From positions 62,001-126,000 of the forward strand of contig JAGZUC010000001.1 in NCBI GenBank assembly GCA_018380195.1: 64,000 nucleotides of DNA, written 5' to 3'. The stretch comes from Collinsella sp. GTDB taxonomy: Bacteria > Actinomycetota > Coriobacteriia > Coriobacteriales > Coriobacteriaceae. How positions within the stretch are numbered: position 1 is the first letter of the stretch; every line of letters begins with the position of its first letter. Shown here piece after piece: positions 16,277 to 24,404 of this stretch. The notes beneath the pieces were generated by a model. The model worked only from the letters and a program-made list of their open reading frames with translations, searched no databases and was not told where the DNA came from. The translations under genes were made by a program, and so were the position numbers.

Positions 16277-16821
16277 CGGTGACACTCGTCATCGGCGCCG
16301 CCGCGAGCGGCAAGAGCGCCTACGCCGAGTCCCTGTGCCTCGGGCACGACGGCCCCCGCGTGTACCTGGCAACGATGGAGCCCTTCGGGGAAGAGGGCGC
16401 CCGCCGCATCGCGCGCCATCGGGTGCTGCGCGAGGGCAAGGGGTTTTCCACCCTCGAGCGCACGCGTGACGTGGGCGCCGCAGTGCCCGGGCTTCCGCGC
16501 GGCTGCACGCTTCTTTTGGAGGACGTGGGCAACCTGGTTGCGAACGAGCTCTTCGCGGAAGGCGGCTTATCCCCGCGTGACCCCGACGCCGCGGCGCGCG
16601 AGGTGCTCGGAGGCATTGAACGGCTCGCTCAGGCCGCTGCGCATACGGTGGTGGTCACCGTCGACGTGTTCGCCGATGGGATGCGCTACGATGAAGGGAC
16701 CGAGGCATGGAGGCGCGCGCTCGCGCGCGTGAACGCGGGCGTGGCGGCGCTGGCCGACCGCGCAGTCGAAGTGGTGTGCGGGATTCCCGTGTGGATGAAA
16801 GGCGAAGGACCTACAAGGTGA
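16273..16821 (+). CDS. cobU: Adenosylcobinamide kinase / cobinamide-phosphate guanylyltransferase
   Basis: The 182-residue enzyme phosphorylates adenosylcobinamide and then adds GMP. The P-loop VIGAAASGKSAYAE lies at the N-terminus. YLATMEPFGEE and RIARHRVLR follow; the His in this region carries the guanylyl group in characterised CobU. LLEDVGNLVANELF is the Walker B region. It is translationally coupled at both ends (ATGA with cobT, GTGA with cobS). A second, divergent CobU-like domain is encoded downstream, but this one has the full motif set. Confidence 0.95.
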   Translation: MTVTLVIGAAASGKSAYAESLCLGHDGPRVYLATMEPFGEEGARRIARHRVLREGKGFSTLERTRDVGAAVPGLPRGCTLLLEDVGNLVANELFAEGGLSPRDPDAAAREVLGGIERLAQAAAHTVVVTVDVFADGMRYDEGTEAWRRALARVNAGVAALADRAVEVVCGIPVWMKGEGPTR

Positions 16822-17585
16822 AGATAGTAGAGGCAATCGGCGCGGCGTTCGGAACGTTCTCTCGCATCCCCGTCCCGAAATCGGCCTGGACCGATTTCGG
16901 GTCAACCCATGCGCTTGCCGCGTTTCCCCTGGTGGGCCTTGCAGAAGGCTTCCTCATGACGGCGTGGGGGCACGTGGCGAACCTGCTCGGCGTGCCCGCG
17001 ACCATCGTCGCGGCCGTGCTCGTGGCGCTGTCTGTGGCGGTGACGGGAGGCATCCACCTAGACGGGCTCTGCGACACCTCCGATGCGCTTGCAAGTTGGG
17101 CCCCGCGCGAGCGAAAGCTCGAGATCATGCACGACCCGCGGGCGGGCGCCTTCGGGGTCATCGGCGTTGTTGTGTACCTTATCCTGCAGTTTTCCCTTTT
17201 CACCGCGCTGCCGCTTACAGCGGGGGCGTTCCTCGCGCTTCTGTGCTCGCTCGTGTTCTCCCGCTCGCTTTCGGGGCTCGCCGTTGAATGCTGGCCTGCC
17301 GCGCGGGCGGACGGCATGGCCGCGGGGCTCTCGCCTGCGAAGAAGCGCGCGGCGATCGTCGTGCCGCTTTGCGCTTTCGCTGCGGCTTCGGCTGCAGGGA
17401 TGGTCGCGTGCGCTCAGGCCGTCGGCGCCCTTATGGCGGTGGCGGGGCTTTTGGCGCTCGCGTGGTACCGCCATGTTGCCCTGTCCCGCTTCGGCGGGGT
17501 GACGGGGGATTTGGCCGGATGGTTTCTGCAATGGGCCGAGCTCGCGATGCTTGCCATGCTAGTGGCGGGGGGCATGTTCCTATGA
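16818..17585 (+). CDS. cobS: Adenosylcobinamide-GDP ribazoletransferase
   Basis: A 255-residue polytopic membrane protein that joins adenosylcobinamide-GDP with alpha-ribazole (phosphate) to give cobalamin (phosphate). CobS features are FGTFSRIPVP at the N-terminus and GGIHLDGLCDTSDAL in the loop before EIMHDPRAGAFGVIG, which contains the acidic residues of the active site. Six to seven hydrophobic segments follow. Start is a GTG overlapping the cobU stop. The end overlaps the next gene (ATGATG). Confidence 0.95.
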   Translation: MKIVEAIGAAFGTFSRIPVPKSAWTDFGSTHALAAFPLVGLAEGFLMTAWGHVANLLGVPATIVAAVLVALSVAVTGGIHLDGLCDTSDALASWAPRERKLEIMHDPRAGAFGVIGVVVYLILQFSLFTALPLTAGAFLALLCSLVFSRSLSGLAVECWPAARADGMAAGLSPAKKRAAIVVPLCAFAAASAAGMVACAQAVGALMAVAGLLALAWYRHVALSRFGGVTGDLAGWFLQWAELAMLAMLVAGGMFL

Positions 17586-18583
17586 TGCTCGTGGTAGGTG
17601 GCGCGCATTCGGGGAAGAGGACCTTCGTGCGCGAAAAGCTCGGGTTCGCGGCGGACGATTTCGTCGACGTGGCGCAGTTTGCGGAGGGCGGCGTGCCCGC
17701 GGCTTTTGCCGGCCGCGTCGCGTACCGTGTTGAGGATCTCGTACGCGCGCTCGACGCTGACCGGGCGCTCGAGCGGCTGATCGGCTTCGACGTAGTGATT
17801 CTGCCCTTGGTCGGCTCGGGGGTCGTCCCCATGCGTGCGGAAGATGCCCAATGGCGCGAGCGCGCGGGGCGCCTGGGATGCGCGCTCGCTGCGCGCGCCG
17901 ACGTCGTCGTGCGCATGACGTGCGGGATACCCCAGGTCATCAAAGGAAACCTTGACGATGCGCCTCGAGGGACGCAGGGCGTGGGCGCGCCTTTGGAAGT
18001 CGTCTTCGTGCGCCATGGTGCCACGGCGGGCACGGAAGACCATCGCTACAGCGGGGCGGGCACCGACGAGCCCCTGTCGAGCGCGGGGGAGCGCGCTTTG
18101 CGCGAGCTCGCGTGCGATCGTGACGTGTTCCGTGTTATCACGAGCGGCATGGCCCGCACCGACCAGACGGCACGCATCCTCTTCCCGAATGCGGAGCTTA
18201 TGGCATGCCCCGGTCTGCGCGAGATGGATTTCGGTGACTTCGAGGGGCGAAGCGCCGCCGAGCTTAAAGAGGATGCGCGCTACCGCGCCTGGGTAGACTC
18301 CTGGTGCGAGACGCGGTGCCCGCATGGCGAGGGCAAGAGCGATTTCACCCGCCGCGTCGTCGCGGCGTTTCGGGAGGCGTGCGAATCGGAGCGCGCCCAG
18401 GGGAGTGGGCGCGCCGTCTTCGTCGTTCACGCGGGTACCGTGAAAGCGCTGCTCTCCGAGCTAGCTGTCCCGAAAATGGGATATTTCGACGTGCATACCG
18501 AGCCGGGCGGCGCATGGGCCGCCACCTGGGATGGGCGCTGCCTTCGCGACGTTCGCCCCGCTTCGGGTGGCGATGCCCGGTGA
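17582..18583 (+). CDS. CobU-like P-loop domain fused to CobC-type phosphatase
   Basis: The 333-residue protein has two domains. Residues 1-135 resemble CobU: a P-loop MLVVGGAHSGKRTFV, VILPLVGSGVVPM in the Walker B position and MTCGIPQVIKG near the end (CobU proteins often end CGIP..IKG). The CobU His motif with ARHR is missing, so guanylyl transfer is doubtful. Residues 145-333 are a histidine phosphatase: FVRHGATAGTEDHRYSG with the catalytic RHG, TSGMARTDQTARIL, REMDFGDFEG and FVVHAGTVKALL. This second domain should remove phosphate from alpha-ribazole phosphate or cobalamin phosphate (CobC role). The start overlaps cobS; the stop overlaps the cbiB ATG. Confidence 0.88.
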   Translation: MMLVVGGAHSGKRTFVREKLGFAADDFVDVAQFAEGGVPAAFAGRVAYRVEDLVRALDADRALERLIGFDVVILPLVGSGVVPMRAEDAQWRERAGRLGCALAARADVVVRMTCGIPQVIKGNLDDAPRGTQGVGAPLEVVFVRHGATAGTEDHRYSGAGTDEPLSSAGERALRELACDRDVFRVITSGMARTDQTARILFPNAELMACPGLREMDFGDFEGRSAAELKEDARYRAWVDSWCETRCPHGEGKSDFTRRVVAAFREACESERAQGSGRAVFVVHAGTVKALLSELAVPKMGYFDVHTEPGGAWAATWDGRCLRDVRPASGGDAR

Positions 18584-19557
18584 TGACAATTCTTGCCGTC
18601 GCCGCCGGGTTCGCGGCCGACCTTGCCTTCGGCGACCCGCGCTGGCTTCCCCATCCTGTCGTCGCCATGGGGCACGCGATCACATGGGCCGAAGGCCGCC
18701 TGCGGCACGCATTCCCGCAAACGTCCGCGGGCACGCGTGCCGCAGGGCTTGTGCTCGCCGTGGCGCTTCCGCTTGCGTGTGGGCTTTTGACCTGGGGTAT
18801 CCTACATCTTTGTGGCATGGTTCACCCCGGCTTGCGCTTCGTGGTCGAGGCATGGGCGAGCTATCAGATTCTCGCGACATGCGAGCTGCGCCGCCAGAGC
18901 CTGGCCGTGGCCCGCGCGTTCTCGAAGGGCGGCCTTGTCGCGGCGCGCGAAGCCGTCGGGCTCATCGTGGGACGCGACACGTCTGTTCTCGACGAGCAGG
19001 GCGTCGCGCGCGCCGCCGTGGAAACGGTGGCGGAGAACGCGAGCGACGGCGTCATCGCGCCGCTTTTCTACCTTATGATCGGGGGTGCGCCCTTGGGTAT
19101 GGCGTACAAGGCGGTGAACACGCTCGACAGCATGGTGGGCTACAAAAACGAGCGCTACATCGACTTCGGCTGCGCCTCGGCGCGCCTCGACGATGCGGTG
19201 AACTGGATTCCCTCGCGCTTATCGGCCTTGCTCATGATCGCCGTGTGCCCGATCGTCGGGCTCGACGCGCGCGGGGCGGCGCGCATCTGGCGCCGCGACA
19301 GGCGTCGCCATGCGAGCCCCAACTCGGCGCAGACCGAGTCGGCGTGCGCGGGCGCGCTCGGGCTGCGCCTGGCGGGACCCGCGGTGTATTTCGGCAAGCT
19401 CGTTGAGAAACCGACGATAGGCGACGCGTCCCGCGAAATCGAGTGGGGCGACATCGCCCGGGCGACTAGGCTCATGCTCGCCGCGTCCGTATGCGCGCTC
19501 GTCGTCTTCGGTGCCGCACGCGCAGCGGTCGTGCTCGCCGTGGGGGCGATGGCATGA
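18583..19557 (+). CDS. cbiB: Adenosylcobinamide-phosphate synthase
   Basis: The 324-residue membrane protein attaches the aminopropanol (phosphate) arm to adenosylcobyric acid. It begins with AAGFAADLAFGDPRWLPHPVVAMG, the family signature, and has VLDEQGVARAAVETVAENASDG, YKAVNTLDSMVGYKNERY and DDAVNWIPSRLSALL, all strongly conserved in CbiB/CobD(aerobic). The start is the ATG overlapping the previous stop (TGATG); a GTG one codon earlier is possible. The stop overlaps the next ATG. Confidence 0.95.
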   Translation: MTILAVAAGFAADLAFGDPRWLPHPVVAMGHAITWAEGRLRHAFPQTSAGTRAAGLVLAVALPLACGLLTWGILHLCGMVHPGLRFVVEAWASYQILATCELRRQSLAVARAFSKGGLVAAREAVGLIVGRDTSVLDEQGVARAAVETVAENASDGVIAPLFYLMIGGAPLGMAYKAVNTLDSMVGYKNERYIDFGCASARLDDAVNWIPSRLSALLMIAVCPIVGLDARGAARIWRRDRRRHASPNSAQTESACAGALGLRLAGPAVYFGKLVEKPTIGDASREIEWGDIARATRLMLAASVCALVVFGAARAAVVLAVGAMA

Positions 19558-20777
19558 GGGAAGACCACGCCGCGCCCCGGGCTGCCGGGGGAATCCTGCG
19601 CGCCCGTACGCATGGGGGCAGCGCGCAATCGCTCGGCATCGCTTGCGAAGGGGGCGCCTCCGACCTCATTGACTTCTCGGTGAACGTGAATCCGGCAGGC
19701 CCCTCGCCGCGCGCCGTTGCCGCAGCTTGCAAGGCGCTTTCTCGAATCGACGCCTACCCCGATAGGGAAAGCCTCGCCCTCGTTCGCGCCCTAGCGCGTG
19801 CCCAGGGCATTCCCGAAGATACTATCGTCTGCGGCGCGGGCGCGTCCGACATCATCTGGCGGCTCGCCGCGGCGGTGCGCCCGAAACGCATCGTCATGTG
19901 CGCGCCGACGTTCTCTGAATATGCGGAGGCGGCATCGTACTACGGCGCATGCGTGCAGGAGTTCCCGCTCTCCGAAGCGGACGACTTCGACGTGCCCGCC
20001 TCCTTCGCCCGCGCGATCGAGGGGCCGGGAGACGTGGCGTACCTCTGCAATCCGAACAACCCGACGGGGCGCCTCGTCGACCCCCGCGTGATCGATGCCG
20101 CGGCTTGCCGCTGCGAGCAGGTGGGCGCGCTGCTCGTCGTAGACGAGTGCTTCCTCGGATTTGCGCCCGACGCCCGCGAAAGGAGCGTGGCCGCACGCGC
20201 CGCGTGTTCGCGCCATGTGGCCGTGCTCTCCGCATTCACCAAGCTCTACGGAATGGCGGGGTTGCGGTTAGGATATCTGATCAGCGGAAACGCCCAACTC
20301 CTCGAGGGGATTCGCCGGGCGGGGCAGGCGTGGCCCGTCTCCTCGGTCGCCGAGGCCGCGGGTATCGCCGCCCTGGAAGACGTCGAATACGTCTCGCGCA
20401 CGCGCGATGTATTGGCGGGCGAGCGAGCGTGGCTTTCCCACGAGCTCTCCTCGCTCGGGCTTTCCGTCGTGCCGTCGGATGCGAACTTCCTTTTAGTCCG
20501 GACACCGGCGAAAGACATCCCCGAGCGCCTGTATAAACAGGGGGTTTTGGTCCGCACGTGCGACTCGTTTTCGGTACTGTCCCGTTTCTGGTGCCGCGTC
20601 GCGGTGCGCACGCGCAAGGAGAATGCCCGGCTTGCGATGGCGTTCGGCCGCGCGCTTCGGGCGGAAGGCGCATCGGGCGAAGGCGAACCCGACGAACGGG
20701 GCTGCGCTTCTTGCAGCGGCGCTATGGCGGGCGCGTATGGCCGAGGCTCGGCGAAGGAGGTCGATACCCGTGGGTAG
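19554..20777 (+). CDS. cobD: Threonine-phosphate decarboxylase (class I/II aminotransferase fold)
   Basis: The 407-residue PLP enzyme should make (R)-1-amino-2-propanol phosphate from L-threonine phosphate for the nucleotide arm. It shows HGGS near the N-terminus, DFSVNVNPAGPSP, VCGAGASDIIWRLAAAV, AYLCNPNNPTGRLVD, VDECFLGF and the PLP lysine in SAFTKLYGMAGLRLGYL. The C-terminal 35 residues are Gly/Glu-rich with two cysteines (CASCSG) and look like an add-on. The kinase that supplies threonine phosphate (PduX) is not in the window. Context in the operon favours CobD over histidinol-phosphate aminotransferase, its close homologue. Confidence 0.92.
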   Translation: MREDHAAPRAAGGILRARTHGGSAQSLGIACEGGASDLIDFSVNVNPAGPSPRAVAAACKALSRIDAYPDRESLALVRALARAQGIPEDTIVCGAGASDIIWRLAAAVRPKRIVMCAPTFSEYAEAASYYGACVQEFPLSEADDFDVPASFARAIEGPGDVAYLCNPNNPTGRLVDPRVIDAAACRCEQVGALLVVDECFLGFAPDARERSVAARAACSRHVAVLSAFTKLYGMAGLRLGYLISGNAQLLEGIRRAGQAWPVSSVAEAAGIAALEDVEYVSRTRDVLAGERAWLSHELSSLGLSVVPSDANFLLVRTPAKDIPERLYKQGVLVRTCDSFSVLSRFWCRVAVRTRKENARLAMAFGRALRAEGASGEGEPDERGCASCSGAMAGAYGRGSAKEVDTRG

Positions 20778-22269
20778 GGCGAAGCCCATCATGATCCAGG
20801 GCACCATGTCGAACGCGGGGAAGAGCCTGCTTGCGGCGGGGCTGTGCCGTGTGCTTTCGCAGGACGGCCTGCGCGTGGCTCCCTTCAAGAGCCAGAACAT
20901 GGCGCTCAACAGCGGTGTCACGGCCGACGGGCTCGAGATGGGGCGCGCCCAGATCATGCAGGCCGAGGCGTGTGGCATCGTGCCCGACGTGCGTATGAAC
21001 CCCATCCTGCTCAAGCCCGAAAGCGACCACCGAAGCCAGCTCATCGTTGCCGGCAAGGCGCAGGGAGCATTCGCTGCGAGGGACTACTTCGCGCGAAAGA
21101 AGGCGCTCATGCCGCAGATTTTGGAGTCGTTCGATTCGCTCGCGGAGGAAAACGACGTCATCGTCATCGAGGGCGCCGGCAGCCCCGCCGAAATCAACCT
21201 TGCCGAAAACGACATCGTCAACATGGGGCTCGCGCGCGCCGTGTCCTCCCCCGTGCTGCTCGCGGGCGACATCGACCCAGGCGGGGTATTTGCCCAGCTC
21301 TACGGCACGGTCGCGCTCTTTGCGCCCGAGGATCGCGCGCTTTTGCGGGGGCTTGTTGTGAACAAGTTCCGCGGCGATGTGGAAATCCTCCGCCCGGGTT
21401 TGGCCCCGCTCGAGAAGATGTGCGGGGTTCCCGTCGTGGGGGTCGTGCCGTTTCTTACGCTCGACCTGGACGACGAGGACTCGCTCGCGCCGCGCCTATC
21501 TGCCCGCGAGGCGCGCGGCGTCATCGACGTCGCCGTCGTGCGCCTTCCGCATCTGTCGAACTTCACCGACTTCGACCCGCTTTCGCGCGTGCCCGGCATG
21601 GGCGTGCGCTACGTTTCCTCGACGACCGATCTGGGCCGACCCGACCTGGTGGTGCTTCCCGGCTCGAAGTCCACGGTCGACGACGCGCGCTGGCTTGCGG
21701 CTAGCGGCATCGGAGCCTGTGTACGCGCGCTTTCGGGCGCGGGCACGCCGGTCCTCGGCATATGCGGAGGCTACCAGCTTTTGGGAGACGAGCTTTCCGA
21801 CCCGCACGGCAGGGAAGGCGCTGGCACCGCGCGCGGGCTCGGGCTCATCCCTGCAAGTACGGTGTTCAAGGAGGAAAAGCGCCTTGCCCAGTCGGAGCTT
21901 CGCATCACGGGCGCCCAAGGTGCGTTCTCGGTGTGGAACGGCATGACGGCTCGCGGGTACGAGATTCACGACGGCGAAACGATCGTCTCCTGCGCCCCTG
22001 CGGGCACGATTGGCGGCAAACCAGAAGGCGCGGCCTGCGGAAACGTGTTCGGAACCTATCTCCACGGCCTATTCGACGAACCGGGGGTGGCGCTCGCCCT
22101 CGCGCGCTCGCTCGCGCGCATGCGCGGCCTGCCCGGGAGCGTCGTGGGTGCTGAGGGCGCGGTGTCCGCGGCCGATCACCGTGCGCGCGAGTTCGACCGC
22201 CTGGCCGACTCCGTGCGCGGGGCGCTCGACATGGAGTATGTCTACCGCATTATCGAGGAGGGCGTATGA
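20770..22269 (+). CDS. cbiP: Cobyric acid synthase
   Basis: A protein of 499 residues that amidates the b, d, e and g side chains. The N-terminal P-loop domain has IMIQGTMSNAGKSLLAAGL, FKSQNMALNSGVTADGLEMGRAQIMQAEA written here in part, and VIEGAGSPAEINL. The C-terminal glutamine amidotransferase domain has VLPGSKSTVDDARWL, the nucleophile region LGICGGYQLLG, and GTYLHGLFDEPG with the catalytic His. The GTG at 20770 is preceded by a full AAGGAGG at 20755-20761, which decides the start; it overlaps the end of cobD by eight bases. Confidence 0.96.
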   Translation: MGRAKPIMIQGTMSNAGKSLLAAGLCRVLSQDGLRVAPFKSQNMALNSGVTADGLEMGRAQIMQAEACGIVPDVRMNPILLKPESDHRSQLIVAGKAQGAFAARDYFARKKALMPQILESFDSLAEENDVIVIEGAGSPAEINLAENDIVNMGLARAVSSPVLLAGDIDPGGVFAQLYGTVALFAPEDRALLRGLVVNKFRGDVEILRPGLAPLEKMCGVPVVGVVPFLTLDLDDEDSLAPRLSAREARGVIDVAVVRLPHLSNFTDFDPLSRVPGMGVRYVSSTTDLGRPDLVVLPGSKSTVDDARWLAASGIGACVRALSGAGTPVLGICGGYQLLGDELSDPHGREGAGTARGLGLIPASTVFKEEKRLAQSELRITGAQGAFSVWNGMTARGYEIHDGETIVSCAPAGTIGGKPEGAACGNVFGTYLHGLFDEPGVALALARSLARMRGLPGSVVGAEGAVSAADHRAREFDRLADSVRGALDMEYVYRIIEEGV

Positions 22270-22781
22270 TCCATGTGTATCATGGCGACGGCAAAGGCAA
22301 GACCACGGCGGCGATGGGCCTCGCCCTTCGCATGCTCGCCGCAGGCCGCCGCGTCGTCGTCGTGCAGTTCCTGAAAGACGGCGAAAGCGGGGAGGTGCGC
22401 CTGCTCGCCGAGCATTTCGGCGTGCCCGTGTTCGCGGGGAAGGCGTCGGACAAGTTTACCTGGTCCATGACGTCGGAAGAACTTGCCGCGACGCGCGAGC
22501 TGCACGATGGGAACCTCGCTTCCGCGCTCGCCGAGCTCGAGGGCGCGCAGGAGGGGCTGCTCGTGCTCGACGAGGCGCTCGACGCGCTTTCGAAGGGGCT
22601 TGTCGACGAGGCGCTCGTGGACCGCGCGCTCGATATGTCCGCGCGCGGCGTCGAAGTAGCGCTCACCGGGCGCGCGCCTTCCCGCAAGATCGTGGAGAAG
22701 GCCGACTACATAACCGAGATGCGGTGCGAGAAACACCCCTACGAGCAGGGGATATGTGCAAGGGAAGGAGTGGAGTACTAG
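22266..22781 (+). CDS. cobA: Cob(I)yrinic acid a,c-diamide adenosyltransferase
   Basis: The 171-residue enzyme transfers the adenosyl group of ATP to Co(I) corrinoids. The N-terminal P-loop is VYHGDGKGKTTAAMGLALR, as in CobA/BtuR/CobO. VVVVQFLKDGESGE and LLVLDEALDALSKGLV (Walker B) follow, then ALTGRAPSRKIVEKADYITEM. Length is typical. It is coupled to cbiP by an ATGA overlap and its stop abuts the cbiC start. Confidence 0.96.
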   Translation: MIHVYHGDGKGKTTAAMGLALRMLAAGRRVVVVQFLKDGESGEVRLLAEHFGVPVFAGKASDKFTWSMTSEELAATRELHDGNLASALAELEGAQEGLLVLDEALDALSKGLVDEALVDRALDMSARGVEVALTGRAPSRKIVEKADYITEMRCEKHPYEQGICAREGVEY

Positions 22782-23423
22782 ATGGATTCCAAGGAGATGG
22801 CGCCCGGCGACATCGAGCGGCGCAGCTTTGAAATCATCACCGAAGAGCTCGGCGGCCGCACGTTCCCGCCGCTCGAAGAGCCCGTCGTGAAGCGCGTCAT
22901 CCACACCACTGCCGACTTCTCGTACGCCGATTCCCTCGTGTTCACCCATGACGCCGCGCACTGTGCGCTCGACGCACTGCGCGCAGGGGCCACGGTGCTC
23001 ACCGACACGAACATGGCGCTCGCAGGCATAAGCAAGCCCGCGCTCGCGAAGATCGGCTGCCAGGCCGTGTGCTATATGGCCGACACGGATGTCGCCGCAA
23101 CGGCGCGCGCCGCGGGCACGACTCGCGCCGTTGCGAGCATGGACAAAGCTTGCGGCATCGAGGGTCCGCTCATCGTGGCCGTCGGCAACGCTCCCACAGC
23201 ACTTCTGCGCCTCGCCGAGCTCATGGACGCGGGGAAGATCGCGCCCGCGCTCGTCGTTGGGGTGCCGGTTGGGTTTGTGAACGTGGTCGAGGCAAAAGAG
23301 GAGCTACTCGCGCGACGCGTGCCGGCCATCGTCGCGAGGGGTCGCAAGGGCGGCTCGACCGTGGCGGCCGCCATTATGAACGCGCTGCTCTACCAGATCA
23401 CGCGCCCAGGCGGCCCGAAGTGA
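22782..23423 (+). CDS. cbiC: Cobalt-precorrin-8 methylmutase
   Basis: A protein of 213 residues that moves the C11 methyl group to C12 and so makes cobyrinic acid. CbiC/CobH features are IERRSFEIITEEL, VVKRVIHTTADFSYADSL (with the catalytic His), VLTDTNMALAGISK, AVGNAPTALLRLAEL, GVPVGFVNVVEAKEEL and RGRKGGSTVAAAIMNALL. The ATG follows the cobA stop without a gap; the TGA overlaps the cbiJ GTG. Confidence 0.97.
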   Translation: MDSKEMAPGDIERRSFEIITEELGGRTFPPLEEPVVKRVIHTTADFSYADSLVFTHDAAHCALDALRAGATVLTDTNMALAGISKPALAKIGCQAVCYMADTDVAATARAAGTTRAVASMDKACGIEGPLIVAVGNAPTALLRLAELMDAGKIAPALVVGVPVGFVNVVEAKEELLARRVPAIVARGRKGGSTVAAAIMNALLYQITRPGGPK

Positions 23424-24193
23424 CGGCCCCCGCATCCGCGCCGGCGCTGCGCATCTTCGCCGGCACCACCGAGGGCCGCCTCCTGTGCGAATGGGCGAGC
23501 GGGGCGGGAATCCCCGCCCGTGCCTACGCGGCAACCGAGTACGGAGGCGAGCTTTTGGGCGAGCTTCCGGGCATCGAGGTGCATGCGGGCAGGCTCGACG
23601 AGGCCGACATGGAGCGTGAGCTTTCCGGCGCGCGCATCGTCGTCGACGCCACGCACCCCTTCGCTACGCTCGCAAGCGGCAACATCCGGGCCGCTTCGCT
23701 CGCCGTGGGTGCACGATGCCTGCGCCTTACGCGCCCGGTCGAGGCGCTGCCCAAAGGCGTCGTGTCGGTCGCGTCGATCGCCTGCGCGGCGCGCTTTCTC
23801 TCCGAGAACCTGGGTCGCGCGCTTCTCACGACGGGGAGCAAGGAGCTTGCTCCCTACACGCGCGTCGCCGATTTCGCGGAGCGATTCTTCGTGCGTGTGC
23901 TCCCTCTGCCCGGTGCTATAACGAAGTGCATCGACGCGGGGTTTTCGCCGTCGCACGTCATCGGCATGCAGGGGCCCTTCACCCGCGAGCTCAACGAGGC
24001 GATGCTTCGGCAGGTGGGCGCCCAGTGGCTTGTGACCAAGGACTCGGGAACCGTAGGCGGCACGGCCGAGAAGATCGCCTCCGCGCGCGACGTGGGAGCG
24101 CGCTGTATCGTGGTCGCCCGTCCCGCCGAGGGAGGCGGGGCCCTTTCGCTTAGGGAAGTGGAAGACGCGCTCTTACGGGAGTTCGCGCGCTAG
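23420..24193 (+). CDS. cbiJ: Cobalt-precorrin-6A reductase
   Basis: The 257-residue reductase acts between C1 methylation and C5/C15 methylation. It has LRIFAGTTEGRLLCEWA at the start, VVDATHPFATLASGNIRAA, LTTGSKELAPYTRV, VIGMQGPFTRELNEAML and LVTKDSGTVGGTAEKI, all typical of CbiJ/CobK. Start is a GTG overlapping the cbiC stop. It is the last gene of the operon; the DNA beyond it holds a transposase scrap and a palindrome rather than another biosynthetic gene. Confidence 0.96.
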   Translation: MTAPASAPALRIFAGTTEGRLLCEWASGAGIPARAYAATEYGGELLGELPGIEVHAGRLDEADMERELSGARIVVDATHPFATLASGNIRAASLAVGARCLRLTRPVEALPKGVVSVASIACAARFLSENLGRALLTTGSKELAPYTRVADFAERFFVRVLPLPGAITKCIDAGFSPSHVIGMQGPFTRELNEAMLRQVGAQWLVTKDSGTVGGTAEKIASARDVGARCIVVARPAEGGGALSLREVEDALLREFAR

Positions 24194-24206
24194 GCGCTCG
24201 CCGCGC

Positions 24207-24335
24207 ATGCGTGCCCTCCCGCCTGCGAGGAGGAGCGCCCCGAGCAAGCTCGACCCGTACAAGCCTGTCATCCGCCAATCGCTCGAGGACGACGCACGGA
24301 ACTGGCGCAAGCAGCCCTTCAATAAGTTGCGGTGA
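24207..24335 (+). pseudogene. IS21-family IstA transposase remnant
   Basis: A 42-codon frame contains SKLDPYKPVIRQSLEDDARN followed by WRKQ. IS21 IstA proteins carry a segment of this form (SKLDPYKP.I..WLEDD....KKQRHTAKR) just after the DNA-binding domain. The match breaks off after KQ, at the start of the palindromic repeat that follows, and nothing else of the element remains. It lies 13 bases after cbiJ and marks the right edge of the corrin block. Confidence 0.65.
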
Positions 24336-24392
24336 AATAGCGTCTGTTTTTGCTGCTAAATAGCATATTCAGTCCCTAATTCACCGCAACTT
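24324..24392. repeat. Palindromic intergenic repeat, copy 1 (AAGTTGCGGTGAA arms)
   Basis: Perfect 13-base arms (24324-24336 and 24380-24392) enclose 43 bases. The arms and part of the 3' interior (CAGTCCnTAnTTCACC) recur at 40576-40642. Both copies lie between a plus-strand gene end and a minus-strand gene end, so they may also end transcription, but the recurrence suggests a small mobile palindrome of REP or MITE type. Confidence 0.75.
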
Positions 24393-24404
24393 GTTGGTGG
24401 TGGC

